From NCBI GenBank assembly GCA_019454045.1, contig SKCR01025337.1, positions 62,001-126,000 of the forward strand: 64,000 nucleotides of DNA. Direction: 5' to 3'. Origin of the DNA: Zanthoxylum bungeanum (lineage: Eukaryota; Streptophyta; Magnoliopsida; Sapindales; Rutaceae). Under the pieces are notes generated by a model. The model was not told the origin of the DNA. It did not search any database and worked only from the letters and a program-made list of their open reading frames with translations. A program made the position numbers and the translations under genes. This document shows positions 1 through 12,549 of this stretch, in pieces (positions within the stretch are counted from its first letter, which is position 1; each line of letters opens with the position of its first letter).

Positions 1-866
1 AATCACATTTTATGAATTAGAATATCATGCATCTAAACATGTTATGACATATGAAAATGCAAGAGTGGGCACCATAGGCTATATGACATATTTTTAAACT
101 ATTTAAAACACATTCACATTCCCATGCTCGGCTTCGTGACTCCTTGATGGGTGTCGCGATGCTCTCAAGAATAAATCTGAGGCATAATGTCAGCTCTGCT
201 CGGCGTCGCGACTCAGCGTGTTTAGCAAGCGACATTGGAGTGCATCGTGACGGAACTTGTCCAGCGCGACGTGATGAAGTTCAAATCATTGGCAGTAGCT
301 TAAGCCCTTTGAGCGTTGTGACTCGGGCTGGTTCGCGTCGCGCGCGTGGCTTGTTTTCCAGGTCTAGAATGATAAAAACATGCACATCACAAATTGCGTT
401 AACCGGGCTCTTATTTTTCTATATTAATCTAATTAGTACAAATAATGATCCAAGGCATCCTTTGGTCTTCAAATCTTGTTCCATGGTGTGTTGTTAAGTT
501 CTTTGCGGAATCGGCACGTCTTGAGTTTTTCACGGCATCAGATCTCCAAGTTACAAATAAGGTTACACTTGTAATTATTACAAAGGAAATGAACTTACAA
601 CACTTGAAAGAATATGACATTATGGCCTTACATTCCCAATACTAAAAATAAGAGTCGGAAAAATTAACGATCAACGTAATACATTCATCACATGAATCAA
701 AATAAACATTCATCTCATGAACATTAAACCATTCATCTCATGAATCTAAAATTGTGCCTATAGAACATGCATAGTAATTATTTATATCTCATATAAACCA
801 TTAAAACGGAAACTTCAAAGAGAGAAGGGTTAAGAACATTTTTCAACCTTAGCTCTTGATGCCAGT
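1..866 (-). other. Internal leader of a minus-strand Copia-type element (partial)
   Basis: Non-coding DNA adjoining the LTR that begins at 867. Bases 852-864, read on the minus strand, give TGGCATCAAGAGC, a variant of the initiator-Met tRNA primer binding site, two bases inside the LTR end. The element therefore runs leftwards out of the window. A GC-richer patch at about 120-350 holds several GTCGCGA-type motifs that also occur in two other LTR families here. No gag domain is recognisable; the short open frames look random. Confidence 0.6.
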
Positions 867-2697
867 TGTAGGAAACGATTTTCCTTATACTCAGCGGAAA
901 TGCTATAGGCTCCAAGATCGACCTTGAAAAATTTATTGCCTTCTCCCTTTGTTGAAACTGAATTCCACCAACTCTTAGTGAATGGATTTGCTCCTCGATG
1001 TATATGTGTTTCCTTTGAGATCTAATGCTTGGATCAACCACCTGATTTTATGAGCTATGACTCGAAACTAACAAATCAAAGTGTGGACTTCACTTAAAAA
1101 GATTAATCTCTAAACTCTTTAGAGATTTATGTTGTCACAAATTATTTTGGTTTTTATAAATGAATGAATAAGATGATGTTCTTCTCTACTCTCTTTTCTC
1201 TTTTCTCAACTCTTGAGGAAAAATTCGGGATTTTTGGTTTATCAAATTGGTTCTCAACTCTTGAGAAAAACTCATTTGTTTTTCTCTATTACAACTCTTG
1301 TAACTCTCTCTTTGTTTTTTGAACTAAAATTCAGGATTTTTATTCTTTCAACAAGCCAACCACCTTTGTCATTAAGTCACTAATATTTTTCTTGTAATGG
1401 CAAACACACTCAAGTGGAGACCATACCAAAGCATAAAAAGTGAACCACTAATGATAAAGCAATTAGGTAATTAGGTCATACCTAATAGACATAAATTATT
1501 TGAGAGTATGGCAAGCCATATGGTCTTGTCTCCAAGATAACTTAAAAATCATTATCATAATAATAATGTAATTACCTTAATTATGATGAAATAATTATCT
1601 CATAATTATTACTAACTTGATTATCTCATAATCACAATTTGATTATCTCATAACCAAAGAATTCTAGGAAACATTATATTAAACTCATTTAATATAGTTT
1701 TCATTTGTGGCAAATTATATTATTAATCTCATTAATAATATATAAATATTATGTGAGTATATAATAGACAATCTAATTATATTAGGTTTGTTTCAGTTAA
1801 TCGAGCTAGCACGGGGACCAAATGGTCCTACAGTTCCGAGCTCCAATAATCTCGAAATATTAATTAAACTCTTTAATTAAATATTCTGAATTATTAACTT
1901 CGCATTATTCAACTAAAAACTCAAAGTTGAACTCTCGTTGCCGTAGATGGAAAATATAAGCCGAACAACTTCGGTGTCCATCGATATAATCATTACATAC
2001 GGATTGGCCTTTCACGGGTATCTCATAATTAGAGTCGGGTCATAAGTCCATTATACCACTCTGATTATTTTATACCTTAAGTACCATTGATTCTCTAATG
2101 AACAAGTTATTCATGACTCTTATGAATATTAATTTTTCTATTCGTAATAGAAAGACTTGAGCACTCTAATCGTTCAAGTACCGAATCAACCTTTAAAAAA
2201 TATACTATTCTACTTCTCGTAAGAAGAAGTGAACTTCATGTCTATGTAAAACGTTCACAGCTACATACCAAATCATATCCATAAAATACGTAGTTATTAG
2301 CCAAGACTACCACACCAACCCCACCTTAGTAAATCAAATGATATAGCCTATCATGCAGGAGTTCGTAGTACACTCAGAATTAAGATCAATCCATATATGA
2401 TCATCTAGTAGATAAAATGAATTTCTTTAGTTAACGGATATTATAAGATATTCATTTTTATCTTGGTCCAGACCTATATGATCACATCATATAAGGTTCC
2501 TTCGTTCTCATGTCACCACATGAACGATCCCGGATTAAGGTCGTTATACAAGTATAGAATGGACCGCAGCTATAGATACACCATAAATAAAGTACCCATT
2601 TTGCTTGCTCTCTATGGACTATTTTAGATTATTAACTTCAGACTTAAATCCTCTTGTGTATCACTCATACACTAAGTCTGAAAGCACATGAGTAATC

Positions 2698-5240
2698 TGT
2701 TGGGGTTGGTGCTCAGAGCGCCAATCCGGACCGTATTTATGTCTGATTCATGAATACGAACATCCCATTTTCCATAATATTACTTATTTATGGTTGCACC
2801 TCTTTTTTTTATATACGTATTCGATCTGATTACGATTAGATTGAAACTAAATGTTGTTTAGTGATATGTATATATTAGACAAAGACTCGATAATATATAA
2901 TGCAGTACACAGTTACAAAGCTAGTTTGTAATTGACATTGGGAAGTGTCACTGCTAAATGTATATTATCAAATATAGTTCCTGGTCAAGATTCACTAACA
3001 TGGGTCGGTTAGTCAAATCTGTTGAGACCAGTACATGTCGTATATCGAGACTTGGTCCGATGGTTTATCCCAATGAACCATGAGTCTAGGGAGACTCGTA
3101 TAGACGTGTAGGTGTTTATAGTGGATAAACACTAAACTACTCACTGAAGATTCTTAATGGATGGTACACCAACGTCAATAAGAATCTTCTCGGGTTGAGT
3201 AGCATAGTGGTCATTCGACTTGAGATACCATTGTGGATGTATGAGACATCCTCCACACTTAGATGGCAGTCACGTCACCGATCTATTTAGATCAAACCTC
3301 CGCCTGTTCGTTGGGTGTGGACCGATTCTCAGGATATCCTGTGTGTATCAAGAAAGGATCCGTCAGTTCTTTGTACAGAGCATAGGTAGTCCATATTTGA
3401 TTAGCAGTCTGTTAAATCTGTGGCCACAGTAAACTTCGGAAGTAAGTTCCGAATGTTATTTAGAGATTGCTAATAGGATCGTCGACGGGATAATACCTAT
3501 TGAGATTTGACTTTTACATCTATATCTCCTGTATAATTCAGCTAGTTTATCTATGGTCGTCATAATTTACGGGTGGGTAAATTATGGACACGAAATTGGA
3601 TTTTGTGACGGATATACCTGAATCTAGAGAGTCTCACTAATGAAATATACTCGTAGAGCACTAGGGCAACTTTTATGAATAATGATGATTATTTATAAAT
3701 CGTTTAAACGTTAAACGAAATATACATGCGAACGGGCCGAACCGTCATTTCCTAATTAATGTGTGTTTGTATTTAATATATGATATTATTAACTACACAT
3801 TAATAAATTGTCAAATAAAGGTATTTGACATATATCATTAATATATGTATTTGAGATATTTAAAGTAAATATAATACATATATTTGAGATATTTGTATTT
3901 AATTAATTATTTAATTGTTAAATGATTAATATAATTAAAATATAAATATCTCACCAAATGATAAAGTTAGGAAATGATTATAAGTGTTTATTGTTGACTT
4001 TAAAGTAAAGGAAATGGTAGTCAAATTGGATTTGACTTCTTTGATATTTGTTTAAAATGTTTAAAATTGAAATATCATTTTCCTTTAATTTTAAATGTAA
4101 TTTTCGGCCATATACCTAAATGAATATAATTGTTATATTTTTAAGTTGCTTTTGTTGACTTACTTTAGATCATTAAATGGTTTGATGATTATTAAAGCAA
4201 GTTGATAAAGCAAAATTAAATGAAATGAAAAATATCTAGATATTTGTATATACACCTTAAATTTCGGCCAAGGCTAAATTTGTGGAGTATATATTGTTTT
4301 GTTTCATCTTTTAGGGTTTAAGAAATTCATAAGTCACAAAATGAAACACAAAAGTAGTTGAGAGAAAAGTTTGAAGAAAAGAAGGAAAAACTTGGAAATC
4401 TTAAGGTTTTGTAAGTTTTCTTTCAAATCTTCCAACATGAAAAATGTTTCTAACATGCTTAGCTTCATCTTGTATTGCTTTGATGTTGTCTCTATACTTA
4501 AAGTTTGTGTTTTAATTTTTGTGAACTTGAATGAAAGATGTGTGTATGTAAGTAGCCTTGAAATGGTTTCAAAGGCTTACTTTTGATTCTTTGAAAATCA
4601 AAGTTGCCATTCTAGAGTTAGTAAGCCACTCCTTGGTGACCTAGAATTGTTCTAGAGTTATTTCAAAGTGGCGAGGCTTGATTGGTGAAGTATTGAATGG
4701 ATTAAAGTGTTGATTTTATAAATTTGGTGAAATTGGACAATTTGATGAAATTGAAAAATTAGGGTTCATAACCCACTCCAAATTTGGGGATTTTCATATA
4801 TGTGATGTATTATGGTATGAATATGATGCATGTAAAATTTTAGGTTGATTGGATTTGATCTTGGCTTGTTTTGAACAAAAAGGACCAAATCACAATTAAT
4901 TGAAAATTTGTGGGTCTCTCGGTAATTTCAGAAAAAATGGGGATTTGTGTGAAATCTGATTTTGATGCATTAGATGTGTTGAAAAACATTTTAGAAATGA
5001 TTTAGAATCATCAAAATTATATTTGATAATTTTTGGGCTAAAATAATCATTTATAAAGTTTTGGGGCAATTCGGTAATTACCAAGAAATTTGATCTCTTG
5101 TGTAATTTTTCAGAATTTGATAATTGGATAATTAAATAAATAAGTTTATTTAATTGATCCGAGAAAAATTTTGAAATCGGAAAATTTTGATTTTCCACTA
5201 TTCTGTTGCGTTACCGATATTCCCCCTTAAAACCCCAACA
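2698..5240 (+). repeat. 5' LTR of the LARD element
   Basis: Starts TGTTGGGGTTGGTGCTC and ends AACCCCAACA. It is homologous throughout to 9448-12040. It lacks about 60 bp that the 3' LTR carries at about 10277-10340. The block around 3205-3330 is the part best conserved with the other LTR copies in the window. Confidence 0.93.
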
Positions 5241-5243
5241 AAA

Positions 5244-5255
5244 TGGTATCAGAGC
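5244..5255 (+). other. Primer binding site (initiator Met tRNA)
   Basis: TGGTATCAGAGC lies three bases after the 5' LTR. It is the standard plant primer site complementary to the 3' end of tRNA-iMet, used to start minus-strand cDNA synthesis. Confidence 0.93.
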
Positions 5256-8200
5256 AAGTCTGATTCTGGATACCCCGATATGATTAGCCCTTTAAATCTA
5301 GTGTTTGTTCTTTTCTTTACTTGATACATGCATGCTTTCATTTAATTTGATTAAATTTAAAGTGTATGACGCTTTATGGAATATCCCCGCTTAATAAGGT
5401 TTTAAAGTAACTGGTATTTGGAATACTTGTTTCTTGGTCCGTCTTGTCAATACGGTTTATAAATATTTTTCCGTGACTACATCCGAGACCGTGCCTCTGT
5501 TGTGAGGGTGTAGTCGATAGAGATTTATTTATGCCGGATGTATATTAGATATTAGATAAATTCAAGCGAAAGCGGAATCCTGAACGTGCCCTAGCTGTCA
5601 GGGTTACGCAAGTAACTTGAGTTTATCATTGACGAGTTTAACCTTGGTACGTCTCCTTGTGGGCCTGCCTTAGCAGCGACAACGAGAAACGACCAGGATC
5701 GGAACTTCGAAGTCACTATTGAGTGATTGACAAATGAGTTGTCTACCTGTGAATATACGTAGGCGAGACCGTGCCTCTGCTGTAAGTCGAAATATATTCA
5801 TGGGGTCCACTTCCCATTATGGAATTCGATTTAATTATTGAATTCTCGGTTTTCCGTTGGGGATTACGGTATTACGTAAAATAGTGGGAGACACTGCTAA
5901 GTTTAAAATATTCCTTAACTTAGGCAGTGTGAATTATTATGAAAATAGCCGCTTGTTTGTTTTCCTTAATCTATATTAGATAGAATTAAACTTTTAATTC
6001 ATTGCACACATATTTTGATATGGTATCTGACTTGACTCTTGGTTGCAGTTATTCTAGAATAGGTTCTAGATACTACTAGACTAGGATATTATTAGATTGG
6101 TCTTAACCATCGGGAACTATTGTCCGATTTTCTTCAAAAATCAAGATGGTTAATGACTTAGTTTCTAAGTCATGATAGATAATCTAGATAGATATCCCTT
6201 TTAGGATATAATACTTTAAAGAGAATAGTTTCTTATGCAGTAAGAATTGACTTGAATTAGTTCATGTCTCGAGATTCTTGACTGGTATTAAGAAAGTCTC
6301 ATTAGGTATTTGTTTATCTAGTAATGACGTTTCTTAGCTTTAATGACCTTTAGAGGCAATGTGTCTCACACAATTTGCTAATCAATTATTTACAATTATT
6401 GTGAATAGTTGAATGCAAATAGTAAAGCTAAAGAAAGGAGATGCATATAGTTGTGTATAGAAAATATCGATTTTCACAATACTGCAACTATAGGTATTGG
6501 ATACCAGATCTACCATCTAGTTATTTAAAAATATTAGTTAACGATTGTTTTGATATTTGATATCGGAACTCGCGACTATTGGATAGTTACTTGTTCTTTA
6601 TAAACAATTGTTATATATTTTAAATATAACTAGTAGTGTCATTGGCGTAGAGTAGAGATAAACATTAAGAAAAATTATTCGGTAAAATAAATAATTTAGA
6701 ACGGTGCTTTATGAGTTTAATCACTTAAGCATTAGATGCTTATTCTGTATGGTAAAGGATGGTTTGATACAAGATCACACACACACATCTTTATCCATTT
6801 AATGAATATTGTATTCAGGAAGGTGATTAAAATCTCATTTAACCAATGATTTGTCATTGGACCACCAGATTCATTAAACTGATACATTAGATGTATGTAG
6901 TTTTAATGAATTGTAATTGTTTAAGGTAGTTTTCTTTACTTCGTAACTTAGTTTATGAATTGTCATAACTTAGTTACATGTTTCTAAAAGAACACATATT
7001 GAACGTCTTGAAATGATCAAGAACTTTCAATCTGTTCTGATGAAACGAGGTTGAACATTTTTGACTTGTTCAAATATATTCAATCTGAAGTTTTGTGAGA
7101 ACTCTATCATTAAAATTCATTACATGTCTTTGAACTGTTCAAAGATATTTGATACGATCAAACATATGAATTTAAAGCAATTAGTTCTAAAGTTATTCAG
7201 TGAATATGATTCTTATTCAATATTATTCTTCCACGATTCCATCTTGATGAAATTGAGTATTGGCAGCAGTCGAATCTTATATGATTTGATTCGTTTGATA
7301 TTGAATGTTACCAAATTAGTTTCAATACTCTTGGGGATATGCTCCAGTAATACTAGTTCATCTTTTTAATTTAGGTTCCATTAATTTCCACGGTTGTATA
7401 TATGATATGTATAGGTAGAAAATTCGAATCTTGAAAAGTTTGAGATTTGAATCTTTCTATTTATATAATAGTTATATAATGGAAATTACTTACACCTCGG
7501 AGGTATAAGTAAAAGTTTATCATTTATTCTATTTTATAGAATATTGTATTCTATTTAATAAAATATCTTTCCTACGATCCTAAGTAATAAAATCGTTTTA
7601 TTACTTGGTGTGTAACATCAGATGTTAATTATTGTAAAAAGGACTTGACTTATTGAAGTCAAATGTGAGAATGATAAACTATAATTGGAACTACGTAATT
7701 AATAAGATGAAACAACCCTTATACATCTTCCGTACAAGTCCAATAGGATAACAGAATCATTTACGAGTATTTGATACTTAATGGTTTTGTTGTTTTCTTA
7801 TTGAAGAAAATTATCCTATAACTTATAATGGAAGCGATATTTGATATCGATTCTGGAAGTTCACCATTGAACCATAGATCTAAGATTGTTCATAGCTTAC
7901 TACGATCAAGTTTTGAAATTGATTAAGCTTTCATTATGAATTAGTTCATGATATGTGCTAATTGTTTGCGCAGCGAAAGCAGTGTGAGCTTATTAAAGGT
8001 TTGACCTTTACAGTATGACAGTGAGAAAAGTTATACTCAGCAATCTATTGTAGATTCTAAGGAAACTTGTCTCTAGTTACACTAATTGAACAATTAAAGA
8101 TATATTGGTTAATGTTGATATTAAACTGTACATTTTAGCTAAAGAATGCAAAGTTGCATTTTTTGAATGACTTATTCAGATAAGAGATCAGTTGTGATTT

Positions 8201-9433
8201 CTTTGTTTGAAGAGTTCATTCTGGAATGGCCCTAGAGTTTGTGTTCTGTTGAGATCGCAGTTTAGTGTGCTAGCTTATAGAGCCTATTGTAGACTCGGAT
8301 AAGTCTTCCAGAAATCCGTATTCTCTATTTTTGATATCAGTCAGATTGTCTGATCTTGTCAAAGTATAGAGAATACATATGTGCTTGAAGGGTTAGTGGG
8401 AGCGTACAAATTACTTTCTAGTGTTATATATCCTAACAAAATTATCATTATTATAGTAATAATGAGATGTTTGTAAGGTAAAAGATTTACCTAAGTCTTC
8501 TTTACTCCGTGAAAGCAGTGCGAGTAGTCTCTGTTATATTTGATATAAAGTTTTATATATGATATAAAACTTGGAGACTTGTGAGATACTCCTATTAGTC
8601 GTGCATTAGATATGATCTAATAAAGGACATAACTAGGCTATCTGTATGACAGTTAGTATAACTGTTGGACAGTTATTGTGTGTCTTATATAAAAGTATTC
8701 ATCTTTCGTAAAGGATGATTCCTTTTTCGAAAGAGATATTGATTAGAATGTCTAATATATCTTATGTATCATTTGATGATGACATAATAAATACTTTATA
8801 ATGTGCGATTGTAGATATCGATTTAATCGTAATTGTTACGAGTTATTTTGATATCCTATAGACCATAGGATGGATCTTGAAACACGTTCTTTGTGATCTT
8901 TGAGATATTAAGAACGAGTTTCTAATTCATGGAGAATACATTATGCAACCAATAGGGTCATATTAGTTTTGAGACTAATTATGACGTTAGACAGTCTACG
9001 TCATAAAGAGTCACAAAAGATGTAGTGGGAGTGTCACGAAAGATTCTACTATTTAGTGGAATTAGATGCAACTTATGAAGTATTGACTTATGAAGTTGCA
9101 TAATGACCTTATAAATTAGAAGTTTTGTATTGTTGTTGTGCTTGCGGTTGTCTTCATAGTATTTTGGATTTGATCCCTAAATACTTGGACAACTCAGTGG
9201 CTGTAGCACAATATTGATGTAGCATCAGAGTCATATTAATGTATAATTTAGATTCTACAAAATATTAATAATGCTAACTATGGGAAACGATGGAGTTTGT
9301 TTGACAAACTCAATATTTAATAGCGGACCTACTTCTTGTTGCCTACCTCTTAAGTCCTAGGTGAGCTTTTGAGAGCCATGAGTATACGATACACATTGAG
9401 ATGTGTATATGATACTGTGGATTGGCACTAGAG

Positions 9434-9447
9434 CAAGTGGGAGAATT
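9434..9447 (+). other. Polypurine tract of the LARD element
   Basis: CAAGTGGGAGAATT lies directly before the 3' LTR, where plus-strand cDNA priming is expected. Confidence 0.85.
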
Positions 9448-12040
9448 TGTTGGGGTTGGTGCTCAGAGCGTCAATCCGGACCGTATTTATGTATGATTCA
9501 TGAATACGAGGATCTCATTTTCCATAATATTACTTATTTATGGTTGCACCTCTTGTTTTTATATACGTATTCGATCTGATTACGATTAGATTGAAACTAA
9601 ATGTTGTTTAGTGATATGTATATATTAGACAAAGACTCGATAATATATAATGCAGTACACAGTTACAAAGCTAGTTTGTAATTGACATTGGGAAGTGTCA
9701 CTGCTAAATGTATATTATCAAATATAGTTCCTGGTCAAGATTTACTAACACAGGTCGGTTAGTCAAATCTGTTGAGACCAGTACATGTCGTATATCGAGA
9801 CTTGGTCCGATGGTTTCTCACAATGAACCATGAGTCTAGGGAGACTCGTATAGACGTGTAGGTGTTTATAGTGGATAAACACTAAATGACTCACCGAAGA
9901 TTCTTAATGGATGGTACACCAACGTCAATAAGAATCTTCTCAGGTTGAGTAGCGTAGTGGTCATTCGACTTGAGATACCACTGTGGATGTATGAGACATC
10001 CTCCACACTTAGATGGCAGTCACGTCACCGATCTATTTAGATCAGACCTCCGCCTGTTCGTTGGGTGTGGACCGATTCTCAGGATATCATGTGTGTATCA
10101 AGAAAAGATCTGTCAGTTCTGTGTACAGAGCATATGTATTCCATATTTGATTATCAGCCTGTTAAATCTGTGGTTACAGTAAACTTCGGAAGTAAGTTCC
10201 GAATGTTATTTAGAGATTGCTAATAGGATTGTCGACGGGATAATACCTATAGAAATTTGACGTTTACATCTATATCTCTGGGATTATCCGGATACCTGTG
10301 ACGGAAGGATTATACGTATGCAATGACCTCGACCTGTATGATTCAGCTAGTTTATCTGTGGTCGTCATAATTTACGGGTGGGTAAATTATTGACACGAAA
10401 TTGAATTTTGTGACGGATATACCTGAATCTAGAGAGTCTCACTAATGAAATATACTCGTAGAGCACTAGGGAAACTTTTATGAATAATGATGATTATTTA
10501 TAAATCATTTAAACGTTAAACGAAATATACATGCGAACGGGCCGAACCGTCATTTCCTATTTAATGTGTGTTTGTATTTAATATATGATATTATTAACTA
10601 CACATTAATAAATTGTCAAATAAAGGTATTTGACATATATCATTAATATATGTATTTGAGATATTTAAAGTAAATATAATACATATATTTGAGATATTTG
10701 TATTTAATTAATTATTTAATTATTTAATTAATAAATGATTAATATAATTAAAATATAAATATCTCACCAAATGATAAAACTAGGAAATGATTATAAGTGT
10801 TTATTGTTGACTTTAAAGTAAAGGAAATGGTATTCAAATTGGATTTGACTTCTTTGATATTTGTTTAAAATGTTTAAAAATGAAATATCATTTTCCTTTA
10901 ATTTTAAATGTAATTTTCGGCCATATACCTAAATGAATATAATTGTTATATTTTTAAGTTGCTTTTGTTGACTTACTTTAGATTATTAAATGATTTGATG
11001 ATTATTAAAGCAAAATTAAATGAAATGAAAAATATCTAGATATTTGTATATACACCTTAAATTTCGGCCAAGGCTAAATTTGTGGAGTATATATTGTTTT
11101 GTTTCATCTTTTAGGGTTTAAGAAATTCATAAGTCACAAAATGAAACACAAAAGTAGTTGAGAGAAAAGTTTGAAGAAAAGAAGGAAAAGCTTGGAAATC
11201 TTAAGGTTTTGTAAGTTTTCTTTCAAATCTTCCAACATGAAAAATGTTTCTAACATACTTAGCTTCATCTTGTGTTGCTTTGATGTTGTCTCTCTACTTA
11301 TAGTTTGTGTTTTAATTGTTGTGAACTTGAATGAAAGATGTGTGTATGAAAGTAGCCTTGAAATGGTTTCAAAGGCTTACTTTTGATTCTTTGAAAATCA
11401 AAGTTGCCATTCTAGAGTTAGTAAGCCACTCCTTGGTGACCTAGAATTGTTCTAGAGTTATTTCAAAGTGGTGAGGCTTGATTGGTGAAGTATTGAATGA
11501 ATTAAAGTATGGATTTTGTAAATTTGGTGAAATTGGACAATATGATGAAATTGAAAATTAGAGTTCATAACCCACTCCAAATTTGGGGCTTTTCATATAT
11601 GTGATGTATTATGGTATGAATATGATGCATGTAAAATTTTAGGTTGATTGGATTTGATCTTGGCTTGTTTTGAACAAAAAGGACCAAATCGCAATTAATT
11701 GAAAATTTGTGGGTCTCTCGGCAATTTCAGAAAAATTGGGGATTTGTGTGAAATCTGATTTTGATGCATTAGATGTGTTGAAAATATTTTAGAAATGATT
11801 TAGAATCATCCAAAATTATATTTGATAATTTTTGGGCTAAAATAATCAATTTATAAAGTTTTGGGGCAATTCGGTAATTACCAAGAAATTTGATCTCTTG
11901 TGTACTTTTTCAGAATTTGATAATTGGATAATTAAATAAATAAGTTTATTTAATTGATCCGAGAAAAATTTTGAAATCGGAAAATTTTGATTTTCCACTA
12001 TTCCGCTGCGTTACCGATATTCCCCATTAAAACCCCAACA
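9448..12040 (+). repeat. 3' LTR of the LARD element
   Basis: Homologous to 2698-5240 with the same termini, followed directly by the TAATC target duplication. It keeps the segment at about 10277-10340 that is deleted in the 5' LTR. Confidence 0.93.
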
Positions 12041-12174
12041 TAATCAAGGGTAAACAAGATAATTTTTAATATGCGATTTAAATAAAATAATTATGATAAA
12101 TGAATAATGCATCTATTATTTCAATAAATAATTTCGTTTACAGTACATGAAGCTTTAGGGTATATATCCCAACA

Positions 12175-12549
12175 TTATGCATGTATATTAGATTTTATGG
12201 TAAAAGTAGAGAAAATGCTAGTTGTGCATGTTTATGAATTGTATTATTATGTTTTTATGCACATGTTGTTTTATATCTCTTACGTGCTTAATCTTTGCTT
12301 CTCCATTCTTTTTGCTAATGACAAATGAGAGAAATCATAAAATGAGATAAAACTTGTAATACCTTCATCCTCATATTGAGGAAGAGCAAATTTATACTAA
12401 TGTATTTATCTAAGTGTTTATAGAATAATATTGAAAGACGATCACATGTTGAGGGGGAGCTAATTTTGGGGGCGCTATAATCTTCAACAAATTTAGAACT
12501 CTCAAAGTTCACAAGTTTTAAAGGTTGTCATCATCATAAAGGGAGAGAT
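12175..12549 (+). other. 3' internal end of a Sirevirus-like Copia element
   Basis: Non-coding DNA with several purine-rich tracts (GAGGAAGAG near 12379, GAGGGGGAGC near 12451, AAAGGGAGAGA at 12538-12548) leading into an LTR. Repeated polypurine tracts before the 3' LTR are a known habit of Sireviruses. The left part was cut off by the minus-strand Copia insertion ending at 12174. Confidence 0.5.

Larger units (their letters stand above)
5241..9447 (+). other. Non-coding interior of the LARD element
   Basis: About 4.2 kb with stops in all frames. The longest frame (7061-7369, 102 codons) has no retroviral motif and AT-driven composition. The interior has a 15-bp direct repeat (5485-5499 and 5765-5779) and three internal AGTGGGAG motifs near 5884, 8396 and 9022 that resemble the functional polypurine tract. 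I recognise no gag, protease, integrase, RT or RNase H remnant. Confidence 0.8.
2698..12040 (+). mobile_element. Complete non-coding LTR retrotransposon (LARD-like)
   Basis: A 9,343-bp element flanked by a perfect 5-bp target duplication TAATC (2693-2697 and 12041-12045). It has two long LTRs (2,543 and 2,593 bp, TGTTGGGG...CCCCAACA), a perfect iMet primer site and a polypurine tract, but the 4.2-kb interior encodes no gag or pol. This is the layout of a Large Retrotransposon Derivative, which must be mobilised by proteins from another element. The LTRs differ by a few per cent by eye, plus a deletion of about 60 bp in the 5' copy near 3540, so the insertion is not very recent. Confidence 0.92.
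867..12174 (-). repeat. 5' LTR of minus-strand Copia element, split by a nested LARD
   Basis: Two blocks (867-2697 and 12046-12174) form one LTR of about 1,960 bp once the insertion at 2698-12040 is removed. On the minus strand it starts TGTTGGGATATATACCC and ends TTTCCTACA, the canonical TG...CA, and is followed by the primer binding site at 852-864. The partner LTR must lie left of the window. The family assignment to Copia is inferred from the iMet-type primer site and the LTR termini. Confidence 0.75.

Noticed and set aside
5244..5255. TGGTATCAGAGC as part of a tRNA gene
   Set aside because: Only the primer-site complement is present; there is no cloverleaf around it.
7061..7369. 102-codon frame inside the LARD interior
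   Set aside because: AT-driven composition, rich in Ile, Leu, Phe and Ser, with no retroviral motif; one such frame is expected by chance in 4 kb.
3220..10182. 70-codon frame present at 3220-3432 and 9970-10182 (and in part at 21870-22121)
   Set aside because: It lies in the best-conserved part of the LTR; its repetition follows from LTR duplication, and other copies break it.
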